DNA of 64,000 nucleotides from Linderina pennispora (taxonomy: Eukaryota; Kickxellomycota; Kickxellomycetes; Kickxellales; Kickxellaceae). Positions 11,401-20,298 of this stretch are shown piece by piece. The stretch is from NCBI RefSeq assembly GCF_002104995.1, contig NW_024468264.1, forward strand, positions 186,001-250,000. Direction: 5' to 3'. The stretch's first letter is position 1, and every line of letters begins with the position of its first letter. The notes below the pieces were generated by a model that worked only from the letters and a program-made list of their open reading frames with translations, had not been told where the DNA came from and did no database searches. The translations under genes and the position numbers were made by a program.

Positions 11401-14396
11401 ATGCGCTCTATTGCTGCTTGTGGCAAGAGCATGTGTGTGCGAAAACATGGTGGTAAAACATTAATATAAACCATTTTTCTGCTTGCACCAACCATGGGCA
11501 TTTGAAGGACATTATATGCAGCTTCCTGGGCTGACACCTCGCTGTAGTTGTAGTGCGTATTCACCATACTGCGTAAGAGGCTGCGGATGGGCTGGTTCTC
11601 CTCAGCACTGTTATTAACTATGCGGTTTAGCATTGTGCTCATGCCACGGTCAGCTTTGCTGATATAGTCTGCTATATATGTGCAGCAGGCATAAGGGTCA
11701 AGGATGAATTGAATATCCATGTTTGAACGCTGCAGGCATAGAATCTTCTCTGAATACCCATTGATTGATATATCGCAAGGCTCACGCTTTAGGAATAGTG
11801 CTGGACGAGAAAGAGAAGATTGGACTGCATTGCAATAGCGTTGCATATCACCACCAATCCCTAGATGCATGAGGAAAGCCTCCATCGTAGGGTACCTTCG
11901 TGTCTCAGCTAACTGCTCAATATATCGGCGGATCCGCACATTTAGTTGTATCGCTGCAGCACGCACATCAACTGGTGTGTTCTCTGGCAGTGGGCGCAGT
12001 ATCCGTGTCTGGTCCATAGGGTAGAAGGGTGCCCCAAATCGGCACTTAACATCTGGACGGCTATGCTTTTTGCAGGTTCGTGTGTGGCGGTGTAGCTGGA
12101 GCTGCTGTGCAACTTGGCCAATGTCGACACCACCTACTAGGTGACTTGTTGTGCTGCAAGTGATGATCTTATCAACAAATTCACAAATTGTGCTGTCTGT
12201 CATATGGTCCTCTTGGCTAAACACTGGTGCATCGCTTAGCCATAGCAGTATATGAGCATGTGGTGACCCTCGCTGCTGGAATTCAATCCGGTGGTACTTG
12301 TCAGCAATCTTATGCCCAGGAAAAGGTCCATCTGGGCAAGTCCACATCTTGACCAGCTCTCTGAACCGATAGTCGAAGTATCGTGCACATGTGACAGGAT
12401 CAGACTGGACAAGCCGCTCCTTCTCCTCGCTAGGCAGTGCTTCAGCACCAGCCTCAGTTATAACGACATTCTCAAGAACCTTTTTGAGAAGGACAAGAAG
12501 TTCAGGCCACTTAACTTCAGCTGCAGAGATAGTAACAAACAATGTAGGGACACCAAGCTGACGCACCATCGCCATGAGCTTGCGCTTCTCATTGCGCCAG
12601 AACTCACCGGCTGTCCTAACCCCACTGAGTACTTTATATGCCTGATCTCTATGAACCATTGCTGCAATAAAATCGCCATCAATGAGCTGACGCGCAGTGG
12701 GAATTCTGCCATTAAGAGTCCTCTTCCGCAGGCAAATACTAAGATTCCGTGTCAGTTGCAAAAGCATCTTTTTTCGGTCCATGAACAGTAAATAATCGAC
12801 TCTGGTTACAGCACGGCGATCGTAGCGGCGAGCAAAGGACTTGATCATATTAACATATGTGATCTTGTGCCCATTATGCATTGGTACCAATCGCTGCCCA
12901 CAGAATATCTTTGGGAATGCTAGGAAGTCAGTATCTTCATCCATAAGAAGATATATTGGCACATTCCCCTCTGTTGGTGCTATCCGAATACCAAGGGTAC
13001 TATCAGTGCTTACTAGTGCTGTCTCCTGATAGCGCGGGTTATCTATATATGCGTTGGTGTTATGATTTACCTCCTCATCTTCAATCGCAGCAAAGAGTTC
13101 TTCTGCTGAGAACTCATTAAGGTCTACTGACACCTGGGTTTCGATTACCCTATCTGTATTGGCATCACCAGTGGCATCTAGCTCAGCAGTACCAGCAACA
13201 GTGTTATGAGTCCCATCACTCACCACAGTAAGTTGGGCCTCCTCAGCCATATTGCGGTCCATCTCCTCTGCTTCAGCAATGCTCTGGATTAGCCAATTAC
13301 TTGTGAGAAAGATGCTGTGGTCACGATATAATGGTGTCTGTATAAGGTACCGTGCAGCTGCCCAGACAAGATCCCGGTTAACATTACCAGAGGCATAGTT
13401 ACGGATATGCCGCATCTGTCTTGTGAGACACACATGAATAATGTTGGTATCACTTAGGCGGCGTGGCAAGCTGTTGACAGATAGGTCCATGTTTGCAGAT
13501 ATATTTACAATCGGACCACGACTACGGAACTGCCCATATCCACCCATTGCCCGCCAGACTGACTGGAATATATGACGAACTGCAACAAGCCGCTCCTCTA
13601 GTCGTGTTAGGTTATTTAGGACATCAGGGATAGTTGGAAATTGGAGACCATTTGCCAGACAGCAAGCTGGAATATTTTTGGCCATAATAGCAGCCAAGCA
13701 TGTCCTACAGAATAGGCCTCTGTCCATACTGGGGTTAAGCTGGAATGCTTTTGCAATAACCATCAGTGGCACGTCTCTTTCCATAAAATCCCCTCTGCTC
13801 CTCTCCTTCACTGACTTTTTAAACCACAGCTCACCACAGCAGCAGCATACATGAGTCGGACCCTCCTTTGTTCCTTCACGGAAGTATGCAGCAGCCACTG
13901 CCCAGCGCTCTGAGCAGACTAATGCACGAGCAATACGGCGAGCAGCTGTATCCTGAATCTGCTCATGTATGCGATAGTCAAGGTTGCTGCGTGCAAGTTG
14001 GCGAGCAGCTGTATCCTGAATCTGCTCATGTATGCGATAGTCAAGGTTGCTGCGTGCAAGTTGGCGAGCAGATGTATCCCGTATCTGCTCATATATACGA
14101 TAGTCGGGGTTACTGCATGCAAGCTGACGAGCAGCTGTATCCTGTGTCTGCTCATGCATACGATAGCTAGGGTTACTACGTGCAAGCTGGCGAGCAGTTG
14201 TATCCTGGGCCTGCTCCTGTGCACGAATATAAGGGGAGCTACGCCTTCTTCTCTGGGCCTGGGCATTTCTATTCCTCTCGATAGCCAATTGTTCCCTTCC
14301 TTCTGGTGTCAACTGTAACCTTGCTCTGCGTCGACGACTACGTAGGCGGGCACTAGCTCTGCGATGCTCATCCAACTCCGAGTTACTAATTGACAT
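8481..14396 (-). CDS. Helentron Rep / Pif1-type helicase / AP-like endonuclease fusion protein
   Basis: One uninterrupted 1971-aa frame. Residues 1-60 are Arg-rich and residues 61-165 are five 21-aa repeats. A Cys-rich, zinc-finger-like block follows (THVCCCCGELW, FCRTCLAA). The Rep domain holds the HUH motif at His713-Ala-His715 (GSPHAHILLWL) and the two-tyrosine motif at Tyr907 and Tyr911 (YIADYISK). The SF1B Pif1 helicase has Walker A GGAGTGKS with Lys1274, then IIDEISMVG, GDFNQLPPV, TIHKSQGATYPKV and YVAFSRA. The C-terminus, from about residue 1753, is an endonuclease/exonuclease/phosphatase domain with all signature positions: HNVQSL, FAETWL, CDINIDL, RIDYIF and a terminal FHYPLWL. Such a protein nicks, unwinds and transfers one element strand in rolling-circle transposition. 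All catalytic motifs look intact, so the element may be active. Confidence 0.95.
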   Translation of the reverse strand: MSISNSELDEHRRASARLRSRRRRARLQLTPEGREQLAIERNRNAQAQRRRRSSPYIRAQEQAQDTTARQLARSNPSYRMHEQTQDTAARQLACSNPDYRIYEQIRDTSARQLARSNLDYRIHEQIQDTAARQLARSNLDYRIHEQIQDTAARRIARALVCSERWAVAAAYFREGTKEGPTHVCCCCGELWFKKSVKERSRGDFMERDVPLMVIAKAFQLNPSMDRGLFCRTCLAAIMAKNIPACCLANGLQFPTIPDVLNNLTRLEERLVAVRHIFQSVWRAMGGYGQFRSRGPIVNISANMDLSVNSLPRRLSDTNIIHVCLTRQMRHIRNYASGNVNRDLVWAAARYLIQTPLYRDHSIFLTSNWLIQSIAEAEEMDRNMAEEAQLTVVSDGTHNTVAGTAELDATGDANTDRVIETQVSVDLNEFSAEELFAAIEDEEVNHNTNAYIDNPRYQETALVSTDSTLGIRIAPTEGNVPIYLLMDEDTDFLAFPKIFCGQRLVPMHNGHKITYVNMIKSFARRYDRRAVTRVDYLLFMDRKKMLLQLTRNLSICLRKRTLNGRIPTARQLIDGDFIAAMVHRDQAYKVLSGVRTAGEFWRNEKRKLMAMVRQLGVPTLFVTISAAEVKWPELLVLLKKVLENVVITEAGAEALPSEEKERLVQSDPVTCARYFDYRFRELVKMWTCPDGPFPGHKIADKYHRIEFQQRGSPHAHILLWLSDAPVFSQEDHMTDSTICEFVDKIITCSTTSHLVGGVDIGQVAQQLQLHRHTRTCKKHSRPDVKCRFGAPFYPMDQTRILRPLPENTPVDVRAAAIQLNVRIRRYIEQLAETRRYPTMEAFLMHLGIGGDMQRYCNAVQSSLSRPALFLKREPCDISINGYSEKILCLQRSNMDIQFILDPYACCTYIADYISKADRGMSTMLNRIVNNSAEENQPIRSLLRSMVNTHYNYSEVSAQEAAYNVLQMPMVGASRKMVYINVLPPCFRTHMLLPQAAIERIAEADGNSTECFVKNLLDHYTNRPVELEDTTLASFAAWYEVRLTRQRQRLRQMEDDNVNDDGLSEGEDSEQNIPMTEAEMRLLDGSGYIRRRRHAKVLRYIRYHRETDELDYYRSQLMLFHPWRNEQTELIDIPDIAHCYVQHSVSIYENWQEFNRIDGEDIDGLMYAADDQAADREGESEPDTEAPLWHTNDLGDYVPENPEHFVDVGGEAGLYVPRSAAAEFPKPERMTDRVYEALVAKLNDEQRDFLMHLVHMVTSQDDPFYYFVTGGAGTGKSLLIAALQEMLLRIFDDNNRHRDLDRPSVLLCAPTGMAAFNIGAATIHGAFRLPVNQRGSTERLSASVSNTMGALFSELKVVIIDEISMVGLNMLTNIHTRLQHFAGSEAPFGGKSIIAVGDFNQLPPVMDRPVYSIPNSTVETVVADPLWFRFSVHCLVQIMRQRDDAPFAVALNNLAVGILEQPDRELFLARVFPEVPAVALEGTRPFHLFYCNDAADAHNYTQLRALRTESIEFHARDTATGGRNQGHRDAALERVRSLSLRETGGLPTCLFLCIGGRYMITINVDTSDGLVNGATGIVRQIDYGMHRRDSSLKIPLRVWLEPTDPRCGAKKRQRECGLVQALQIPPEWVSLERSKVTVSQQEASQLVIIREQFPLAPAEAITIHKSQGATYPKVVVHMGNRNNGGAGRSSRSLTRSLMYVAFSRAVSASGLYLIGDFREPSPPDRNSSLQREYARQQQCQLLPVFRFLREPRQCQQLLFHNVQSLRAHLQLVTSDKVYMHSDLLLFAETWLCEDQSCEIPGFTMVASASRGSHGSSAVGACCYVSERLQSLVHGVMAGIQRFGRQSVSVAAATIRGTRFISMYASPGTRVEQITSTIAPYFSETSMHYVLACDINIDLRKNGEQQRQIQALLNNYNLRMTTPSDSYSTRAGTRIDYIFTTLSNTEAGAYTTVSKSFHYPLWLRFNFCDEVLLS
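13902..14216 (-). repeat. Five tandem 63-bp (21-aa) units inside the Helentron gene
   Basis: Codons 61-165 encode five units of the pattern EQIQDTAARQLARSN plus six residues. The units at 13940 and 14003 are identical over the 63 bp, and the others diverge progressively. Identical neighbouring units point to recent slippage or unequal exchange. The unit is charged and helix-prone. Fungal Helitron proteins often carry related Arg/Gln-rich N-terminal repeats. Confidence 0.85.
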
Positions 14397-14485
14397 CGTT
14401 TTTCTTTTTTTTTTTTTTTTCAGTTCTATGGTGAAAGTGAATATAACACCTTAGAGCTAAAACGAATTTATTGACTTCAACTACA

Positions 14486-14580
14486 TAGCGGCTTATACTT
14501 TGCAGCAGCTCATAAAGTACAAGTGCCTTCATGGGAAAGCTCGGCACTGGTGCCTTAATTTTGTAGCGGCTTATACTTTG
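14486..14580 (-). repeat. 17-bp direct repeat in the Helentron 5' region
   Basis: TAGCGGCTTATACTTTG occurs at 14486-14502 and again at 14564-14580. Between them are short pieces resembling the terminal repeat (AGTGCCTT and GGCACT). These could be binding sites for the Rep protein or part of the promoter; that is inference. Confidence 0.6.
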
Positions 14581-14672
14581 AAGAATGTGAACATGGGCAA
14601 CCTAAGACTGTAAATAGCACTAGCTTAATTGGGATCACATTAATTTACTATATTAAATTAAAGTGTGACACA

Positions 14673-14696
14673 CAGACAGACAGACAGACAGACAGA
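14673..14696 (-). repeat. (GTCT)n microsatellite near the Helentron 5' end
   Basis: Six CAGA units on the plus strand, i.e. a TCTG/GTCT array on the element strand, sit 40-75 bp inside the 5' terminus. Drosophila DINE-1/HINE relatives of Helentrons also carry a (GTCY)n block. Confidence 0.85.
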
Positions 14697-14710
14697 CAAA
14701 CCGATTTGAA

Positions 14711-14748
14711 TAGGCACTCTGCGACGCTGGTTGGCGGGGGAGTGCCTA
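14711..14748 (-). repeat. Hairpin formed by the Helentron 5' terminal repeat
   Basis: TAGGCACTC at 14711-14719 pairs exactly with GAGTGCCTA at 14740-14748 across a 20-nt loop, so the 5' terminal repeat also has a nearby inverted partner. The element end can therefore fold on itself. Confidence 0.7.
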
Positions 14749-14749
14749 A
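14736..14749 (-). repeat. Helentron 5' terminal copy of the asymmetric inverted repeat
   Basis: On the element strand this reads TTAGGCACTCCCCC and marks the extreme 5' end. It is identical to the inverted internal copy at 8220-8233. Confidence 0.88.
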
Positions 14750-15110
14750 AAGGAAATGCAATGCTCATGTGCGTTTCATAACAAGAGCAACGAGGAGAGT
14801 TGGCGGAAAGAGGACAATCAGACAGACAGTTCTGCACAGAGCCTGCTCAGTCGCTGGCCAGTGGCTGTACTTTGTGACGCCAGCGGCTATACCGACCTTC
14901 ATTGTCGCCTGCATTATCTGTTCACGCATTTACAGCCTCGGCATGGCTATTCTCATCATCCCCTTTCACCGGGAGATGTTTCTTGTCTGCCTGTTCTCAT
15001 GAATAGCTCAGGCTATATAGTGCAGTGGTTCTTTTACAAATGCAAAACATCAAGAAAAAGGCGTGCAAAGTCTCGGAACTTCCTTTGTAGCTCACCAGTC
15101 GGTGTCGCCA
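14750..15110. other. Intergenic region between the Helentron and MATE copy 4
   Basis: The 3' flank of MATE copy 4. I see no gene, repeat or RNA in it. Confidence 0.55.
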
Positions 15111-16679
15111 TCAGTTTGATAGCAAAGAGCCGGCATCAAGCTCGTCGCTGACCAGTGCAGCGTCGGGGGCCGGCTCCTCGTGGTTCTTGAGGCGCTCCAA
15201 GGCATGCCTGACCTCCGCCTTCCAGTCAACCCACATGTAAATGTAAGTAATTTGCAGGGCAGACGAAATCATAATGCCAATACACAGGCCCCACCACAGA
15301 CCAACAGCCTGCATGTGGTATGGGCCGTAGCCTAGGTAGAGCGCGATGGGGACAGCGCACAAGTAGAACCCAACTATATAGATGTTGGCGCTGATCTTCT
15401 GGCGGCCAAGGCCGCGCAGAATGGCGCCCAGGATGGCATTCAGGCCATCGCAGATGAGGAACGTGCATGCAACAGGCATCAATTTGGCTGTCTCGCGAGC
15501 GACATTTGGGTCCGAGGTGTAGACCGAGGTCCAGAAGTCGCCAAAGAACACCAAAAACATGGTGCCGGTCATGCCGACCATAACTGACGCGATGATGGAC
15601 ACATCGGCAGCAATGCGCGCCTGGCGTGGCTTTGCAGCACCGATCAGGTTGCCGATGCGCGGGCTGGCACCGAATCCCAGTGCATTGCTGAACTGGAAGA
15701 TCAGACTGACAGAGTTGAGCATGATGGCCTGGCCAGCAAGCTGGTTGGCGCCAAAGTACGAGGCACCGATGGTCAAAAGCTCGAACCCGACCCACTCGGC
15801 ACACACGGTAATGACGGCAGGGATTGCAAACCGGTAGTACTGGGACATGTTGCGGAAAGCACGGCGTGTCCATCCACCCCAGGTCTCGGCGGCGCTGGAG
15901 CGGCGCGCGTAAATCAGGATACCAGTGAACAGCAGCCAGTTGGATATGACATTGACGATCGGTGCACCGACAAACCCGATTCCGTAGGTCTTTGAGCGAA
16001 CAAAGAAGAAGTTGTTGAACCAGTGGATTGGCGCGATAATCATCACAACCACAGTGCCAGCGCGCATAATCTCCTGTGCCTGAAGATAGCGCTTGAAGGC
16101 TTCGAACATGGACCACGGCCAGATGCCCAGAATCTGGATCCGCAGGTACATGCCGGCCAGGCTCGCAATCTCAGGATCCTGGCGCAGAAGCAGCAGAATG
16201 TCCTTGGCAAACCACAGAACCGGAGAGACAATGAATAGATGGGTTGTGACGGCGATGATGCCGCGCTGGAAATGGAATCCCACTAACCGCTTGTCGCGCG
16301 ACGCTGTGAAGGCTGTGGAGCAGAACGTGTCCATGGCGGACACCAGGCCGATAGACGGCGCCAGCGCAAGAATGCCCATGCATGTCACCGACAGAGACAT
16401 GGCGGCCAGCTGCTTTGCGCCGAGGTGGCTGACTGACATGACGTTTACAAAGAAGAACGACGATTGCAGCATCATGGTCAGGATGACCAGCGACGACGAC
16501 GACGCCATCCATTTCGTCTCGCCCTTGGCCACGGCCAGCCATGGCGAGGTGGTGTCATGTTTGGAGATCTCGAGGCTGGTGGCAGATGGCGATGTGCTGA
16601 GGAGCGGTGTTGTCTCGCCGCTGTTGTGTGCTGTAGGGGCAGCAGACTCGAGGTCTGATGGGCGGGGCTGCGCGGTCAT
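15111..16679 (-). CDS. MATE-family multidrug/toxin exporter, copy 4
   Basis: A complete single-exon frame of 522 aa. A polar leader (ETTPLLSTSPS) precedes about 12 membrane segments. MATE landmarks are MDTFCSTAFTASRDK, GFHFQRGIIAV, RIGNLIGAAKPRQAR and LRGLGRQKISANIY. It is the first-transcribed end of the four-gene array and is separated from copy 3 by the Helentron and about 1.7 kb of spacer. Role as for the other copies: ion-coupled export, substrate unknown. Sequence differences along the whole length show it is not a very recent duplicate. Confidence 0.93.
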   Translation of the reverse strand: MTAQPRPSDLESAAPTAHNSGETTPLLSTSPSATSLEISKHDTTSPWLAVAKGETKWMASSSSLVILTMMLQSSFFFVNVMSVSHLGAKQLAAMSLSVTCMGILALAPSIGLVSAMDTFCSTAFTASRDKRLVGFHFQRGIIAVTTHLFIVSPVLWFAKDILLLLRQDPEIASLAGMYLRIQILGIWPWSMFEAFKRYLQAQEIMRAGTVVVMIIAPIHWFNNFFFVRSKTYGIGFVGAPIVNVISNWLLFTGILIYARRSSAAETWGGWTRRAFRNMSQYYRFAIPAVITVCAEWVGFELLTIGASYFGANQLAGQAIMLNSVSLIFQFSNALGFGASPRIGNLIGAAKPRQARIAADVSIIASVMVGMTGTMFLVFFGDFWTSVYTSDPNVARETAKLMPVACTFLICDGLNAILGAILRGLGRQKISANIYIVGFYLCAVPIALYLGYGPYHMQAVGLWWGLCIGIMISSALQITYIYMWVDWKAEVRHALERLKNHEEPAPDAALVSDELDAGSLLSN

Positions 16680-17627
16680 TGTTGTCTGTGGGTACCCTCC
16701 TGCAGTCCGAAATGAAAAAATATCGGCGATATGGAGGTATTAAATGACGCAAAAAATCGGAACAAAAGAGGGAAAAAGGAGGAATTACAGGTTTGTGCTG
16801 CCGCCAGAGGGAGTACCTTGCGCTTTATAGCTATCGAGAGGCTAAAACTCCTGTGTGGTCTGGGTGCGGCCTCCCTAAAGGCAATCCCTAGGGCGGTGCG
16901 CGAGCAGAACGGACAAATTATTTGGCGCAAACAAATTTCCGTCTGGCCGCAGCGCTCCTCTACGGCTTGCTCGTGTCCAATGCAATTGTGCCTTTGAACC
17001 CAAAAAAAATTCCCATTCGGTGCTGCAAATGGCAAGTAAAAGCAGACGCAGTGGTCAGTTGTTGTGGCCAGAGCACGCTTGCGCGCCTCAGCAGCAGATC
17101 CACTCCCCTGCCGTGAGAAAGCGACATCCATTAAATTGGCCCCCTGGTAATTGTCCATGACACATTAACAGCATATGTGATTCACGGCAGTGCAGCGCTG
17201 TAGCAGACACGTCTTCATGGCGCAAATCCCCGAGCTGCTCCGTCTACTACACCCGGCCATCGGAGGCGGTCTACTGGAGAGGAGTCGCAGGGCAATGCCA
17301 AGGGCGTTTCGGGTTTCTGGCCCAGGCGGAACTGTCCATCAGAAAGCGGGCGCTCGTCGGGCGCTGTGACGACTCGGGGACGCATCCGCAGCGCCATGAC
17401 ATTTGTAAGCTGGATCAACAGACTCTGCAGTATGTCAAATGACTGCTGTGATGCATATGGATAGAGACAAGGCGAACCCAGCGCCGTCCACACCGCTACC
17501 ATTGGCTTGTCCATGGGCCTGGTGGAGGGGGTCAAGCTGCATCCGATGCTGGCTTTTGTCCCGCTTTCGATGAATACGCGTGTTTACAGAAAAAATGATG
17601 CTGCTGTTTATTTGCTGTCTACATTGC
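16680..17627. other. Intergenic region between MATE copy 4 and mL41
   Basis: The first part should hold the copy 4 promoter; a TATAAAG on the minus strand lies near 16830. The rest shows no recognisable gene. A 106-codon minus frame at 17215-17535 has no features I know. Confidence 0.55.
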
Positions 17628-17903
17628 TCACGAGTCCTTGGCGAACAGCTCGGGCTTGGGCGGATCGATCTTGAACTTGTCTGAGCGGTGCGACACGTAT
17701 GCCTGGAGCTCGCAGTTGGACAGATCGGGCACCACGTACGTGCGCACCTTGTTCAGATCAACGACGTAGTTGCCGTGCTTTGTGTGCTGTCCCATCGAGC
17801 CTGTGCGGTTACCCTTGTAAAAGTTGCGGCCCTGCTTCGACGTCATGACCCCGCGCTTCGCACCACGGAAAATACCCTTGATAACCTGCTGCATGGTCGC
17901 CAC
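17628..17903 (-). CDS. MRPL27: Mitochondrial large-subunit ribosomal protein mL41 (MRPL27 family)
   Basis: A small single-exon gene of 91 aa. The stretch GNRTGSMGQHTKHGNYVVDL followed by NKVRTYVVPDLSNCEL is the signature of mL41, a mitochondria-specific protein of the 54S subunit. The N-terminus (RGAKRGVMTSKQGRNFYKGN) is basic, as expected for import and rRNA contact. At 91 residues it is shorter than the yeast and human proteins, whose C-terminal extensions it lacks. It diverges from Nog2 across a 283-bp shared promoter. No lesion is visible. Confidence 0.92.
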   Translation of the reverse strand: MATMQQVIKGIFRGAKRGVMTSKQGRNFYKGNRTGSMGQHTKHGNYVVDLNKVRTYVVPDLSNCELQAYVSHRSDKFKIDPPKPELFAKDS

Positions 17904-18186
17904 CCGAAATTATTGTGTAAGAAAAAAGGTTGAATTGAGTGCGTGTAGGACTGAAAAGACCGCCGTATTTCTTCACGCTGAGATAAACCCGCCACGCTCG
18001 CAGAGAGGGGCTGATTACTGATCTAATCGATTATCTGAAAAAGTTGTCGAAAAAATACCCAAAAAAAAAGTCCTGCAGTTTGTGGTCGCTCCGTTGTATC
18101 CGCCCCACACGCCTCGCCCAGCAGCTCTCTTCTGCTCGCTCGCTCACACTCTTAACATCATTCACTACTAATACTATCTGACAGCC
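17904..18186. promoter_or_regulatory. Bidirectional promoter of mL41 and Nog2
   Basis: The 283 bp between two divergent start codons hold A-rich runs near 18040-18070 and a CT-rich stretch before the Nog2 ATG. Both genes serve ribosome production (mitochondrial and cytosolic), so shared control is plausible. I identified no specific factor site. Confidence 0.55.
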
Positions 18187-20298
18187 ATGGGAGTGCAAAA
18201 GAAGGAGGCGTACAAGCCCAACAAGGTTCCGGGGAACCTCAAGCTCAAGGGCGAGAACTTTTACCGCGACCGCAAGAAGGTGCAGTACATCAACATGCTC
18301 AAGGGCGGCAAGGCCAAGTACGACAGCAAGGGCAACCTGCTCAAGGCAGCGCCGTTCCAGTCGCGGGAGGCCGGGCCAGCGCGCATTGAGCCCAACCGCA
18401 AGTGGTTCGGCAACACGCGCGTGATCGGACAGAAGGCGCTGGAGGAGTTCCGCGAGCAGATGGCGACCAAGATCAACGATCCGTACCAGGTGCTCATGCG
18501 GCGCAGCAAGCTGCCGACCAGTCTGCTGCACGACAACACAAAGATCGGGCGTGTCAACATGCTGCAGACCGAGGCCTTTGGCGACACATTCGGACCCAAG
18601 GCGCAGCGCAAGCGGCCCAAGCTCAGCTTTGAGGACTTTGAGCAGATGGCGACACGCATTACGGACTCGAACGACAACTACGACCACAAGAAGGACACCA
18701 ACCTGCTGGCCAACAAGCAGACCGACTACACCGATGCCGCCCGCGACTGGTACTTCAACGCCGGTACGTCGAAGCGTATCTGGAACGAGCTGTACAAGGT
18801 GGTGGACTCGTCGGATGTCATCCTCCACGTGCTGGATGCCCGCGATCCGCTGGGCACCCGCTGCCGGCACGTCGAGAAGTACCTGAAGGCTGAGGCGCCG
18901 CACAAGCACTTGGTGTTTGTGCTCAACAAGGTCGATCTGGTGCCGACGTGGGTCACGGCGCGCTGGGTCAAGGTGCTGTCGCGCGAGTACCCGACGCTGG
19001 CGTTCCACGCCAGCATCAACCACTCGTTCGGCAAGGGCTCGCTGATTCAGCTGCTGCGCCAGTTCTCGCGCCTGCACTCGGACCAGAAGCAGATCAGCGT
19101 GGGTCTGATCGGATACCCGAACACGGGCAAGAGCTCGATCATCAACACGCTGCGGCAAAAGAAGGTGTGCAATGTCGCGCCGATTCCCGGAGAGACCAAG
19201 GTCTGGCAGTACATCACCCTGATGCGGCGCATCTACTTGATCGACTGCCCCGGAATCGTGCAGTTCTCGTCCAGCGACACCGACGTCGACATTGTGCTCA
19301 AGGGCTCGATCCGTACCGAGAGCCTGCTCAGCCCCGAGGACTACATCCCCGAGGTCCTCAACCGCGTGCGCCCCGAGTACATCCGGCGCCACTACAACAT
19401 CGAGAACTGGGCCGATGCCAACGACTTCCTTGGCGAGCTGGCCAAGATCACCGGTAAGCTCAACAAGGGCGGCGAGCCCGATCTCCATGTCGTCTCCAAG
19501 ATGGTCATCAACGACTGGCTGCGCGGCCGTCTGCCGCACTACAAGGCGCCGACCGAGTACGCCGAGCCGCTGGCCGACTACGTGAAGAAGTCGGAGGAGA
19601 CCGCCGAGTCGGCTGTTGAGAAGCAGACCGAGCAGGTGTCCGCTGACGAGGAGGTCGATGCGGAGGAGCCCGAGGAGGAGGTTGAGGAGGAGGTCGTTGC
19701 TCGCCACCACAAGGTCAACGTGACGCAAAAGTTCAGCAAGATCCCGGTTGTTGCCGAGTACCTGCCAGTTGATCTCGAGGGCGACAAGGAGCTGCGGCAG
19801 TCGGAGCGCGACATGGGCTCAGACAGCGAGGCAGAGAACGAAAAGTCAAACAAGCGCAAGAAGTCCGACAAGGACTCGGACAAGAAGAGCAAGAAGGCCA
19901 AGCGCGCTGCGGGCGAGGAGAACGACAACGAGCCGGACTGGGATGAGGTGTTCCAGAGCGTCGTTGGCGAGGAGGCTGATGCTATTGACTCGGAGCTCGA
20001 GTCTGGCTTCTCGTCGTCTGACAATGACGACAACGAGAAGAGCGATGATGAGGAGGAGGCCTCTGATGCCGAGGAAGCCCAGCCCGCGCCGGTGGAGGAT
20101 GGGTCCGAGGAGGAGAGCCCGCGGAAGAAGCGCAAGGCACCGCGTATGACCACCAACAAGATGAAGATCGGCAAGCACTACTACCCAGATGCCAACATCA
20201 AGAACAAGAACCGCAACAAGGTGCGCCCGGTGGCCCCCGACGCCATGGTCAAGCGCATGCGCAAACCAGGATCGTGGACCGTGTCCAAGAAGAAGTAG
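18187..20298 (+). CDS. NOG2: Nucleolar GTPase Nog2/GNL2, 60S ribosome assembly factor
   Basis: A single-exon 703-aa protein. Residues 1-200 match the NGP1 N-terminal domain ([20 protein letters not shown], then [18 protein letters not shown]). A circularly permuted GTPase follows: G4 NKVD at 247-250 comes before G1 GYPNTGKSS at 309-317, then G3 DCPGI near 355. The tail from about 520 is strongly acidic and lysine-rich, ending in a basic [13 protein letters not shown] block, typical for nucleolar Nog2. The protein binds pre-60S particles and must be released before nuclear export factors bind. The start at 18187 matches the family N-terminus. Confidence 0.97.
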   Translation: MGVQKKEAYKPNKVPGNLKLKGENFYRDRKKVQYINMLKGGKAKYDSKGNLLKAAPFQSREAGPARIEPNRKWFGNTRVIGQKALEEFREQMATKINDPYQVLMRRSKLPTSLLHDNTKIGRVNMLQTEAFGDTFGPKAQRKRPKLSFEDFEQMATRITDSNDNYDHKKDTNLLANKQTDYTDAARDWYFNAGTSKRIWNELYKVVDSSDVILHVLDARDPLGTRCRHVEKYLKAEAPHKHLVFVLNKVDLVPTWVTARWVKVLSREYPTLAFHASINHSFGKGSLIQLLRQFSRLHSDQKQISVGLIGYPNTGKSSIINTLRQKKVCNVAPIPGETKVWQYITLMRRIYLIDCPGIVQFSSSDTDVDIVLKGSIRTESLLSPEDYIPEVLNRVRPEYIRRHYNIENWADANDFLGELAKITGKLNKGGEPDLHVVSKMVINDWLRGRLPHYKAPTEYAEPLADYVKKSEETAESAVEKQTEQVSADEEVDAEEPEEEVEEEVVARHHKVNVTQKFSKIPVVAEYLPVDLEGDKELRQSERDMGSDSEAENEKSNKRKKSDKDSDKKSKKAKRAAGEENDNEPDWDEVFQSVVGEEADAIDSELESGFSSSDNDDNEKSDDEEEASDAEEAQPAPVEDGSEEESPRKKRKAPRMTTNKMKIGKHYYPDANIKNKNRNKVRPVAPDAMVKRMRKPGSWTVSKKK

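Larger units (their letters stand above)
8163..14749 (-). mobile_element. Complete autonomous Helentron (Helitron2-type rolling-circle transposon)
   Basis: The element reads on the minus strand. Its 5' end (right) starts with the 14-bp repeat TTAGGCACTCCCCC. An exact inverted copy lies near the 3' end (left) but is internal, followed outward by two perfect hairpins and a T-run. This asymmetric terminal-inverted-repeat plan with 3' stem-loops is the published hallmark of Helentrons, which insert between two T residues; both outer junctions here lie in T-runs. One intact gene for a 1971-aa Rep/helicase/endonuclease fills 90 percent of the element. The fused endonuclease is also a Helentron trait. 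The gene is visibly richer in A/T-ending codons than its neighbours. The exact ends are uncertain by a few bases because of the homopolymers. Confidence 0.9.

Noticed and set aside
17215-17535. 106-codon minus frame between MATE copy 4 and mL41
   Set aside because: No domain, no homology I recognise, and the composition does not match coding neighbours.
18031-19728. Long 565-codon minus frame opposite Nog2
   Set aside because: It is the antisense shadow of a GC-rich coding gene; its Leu/Val/Arg-rich composition has no domain.
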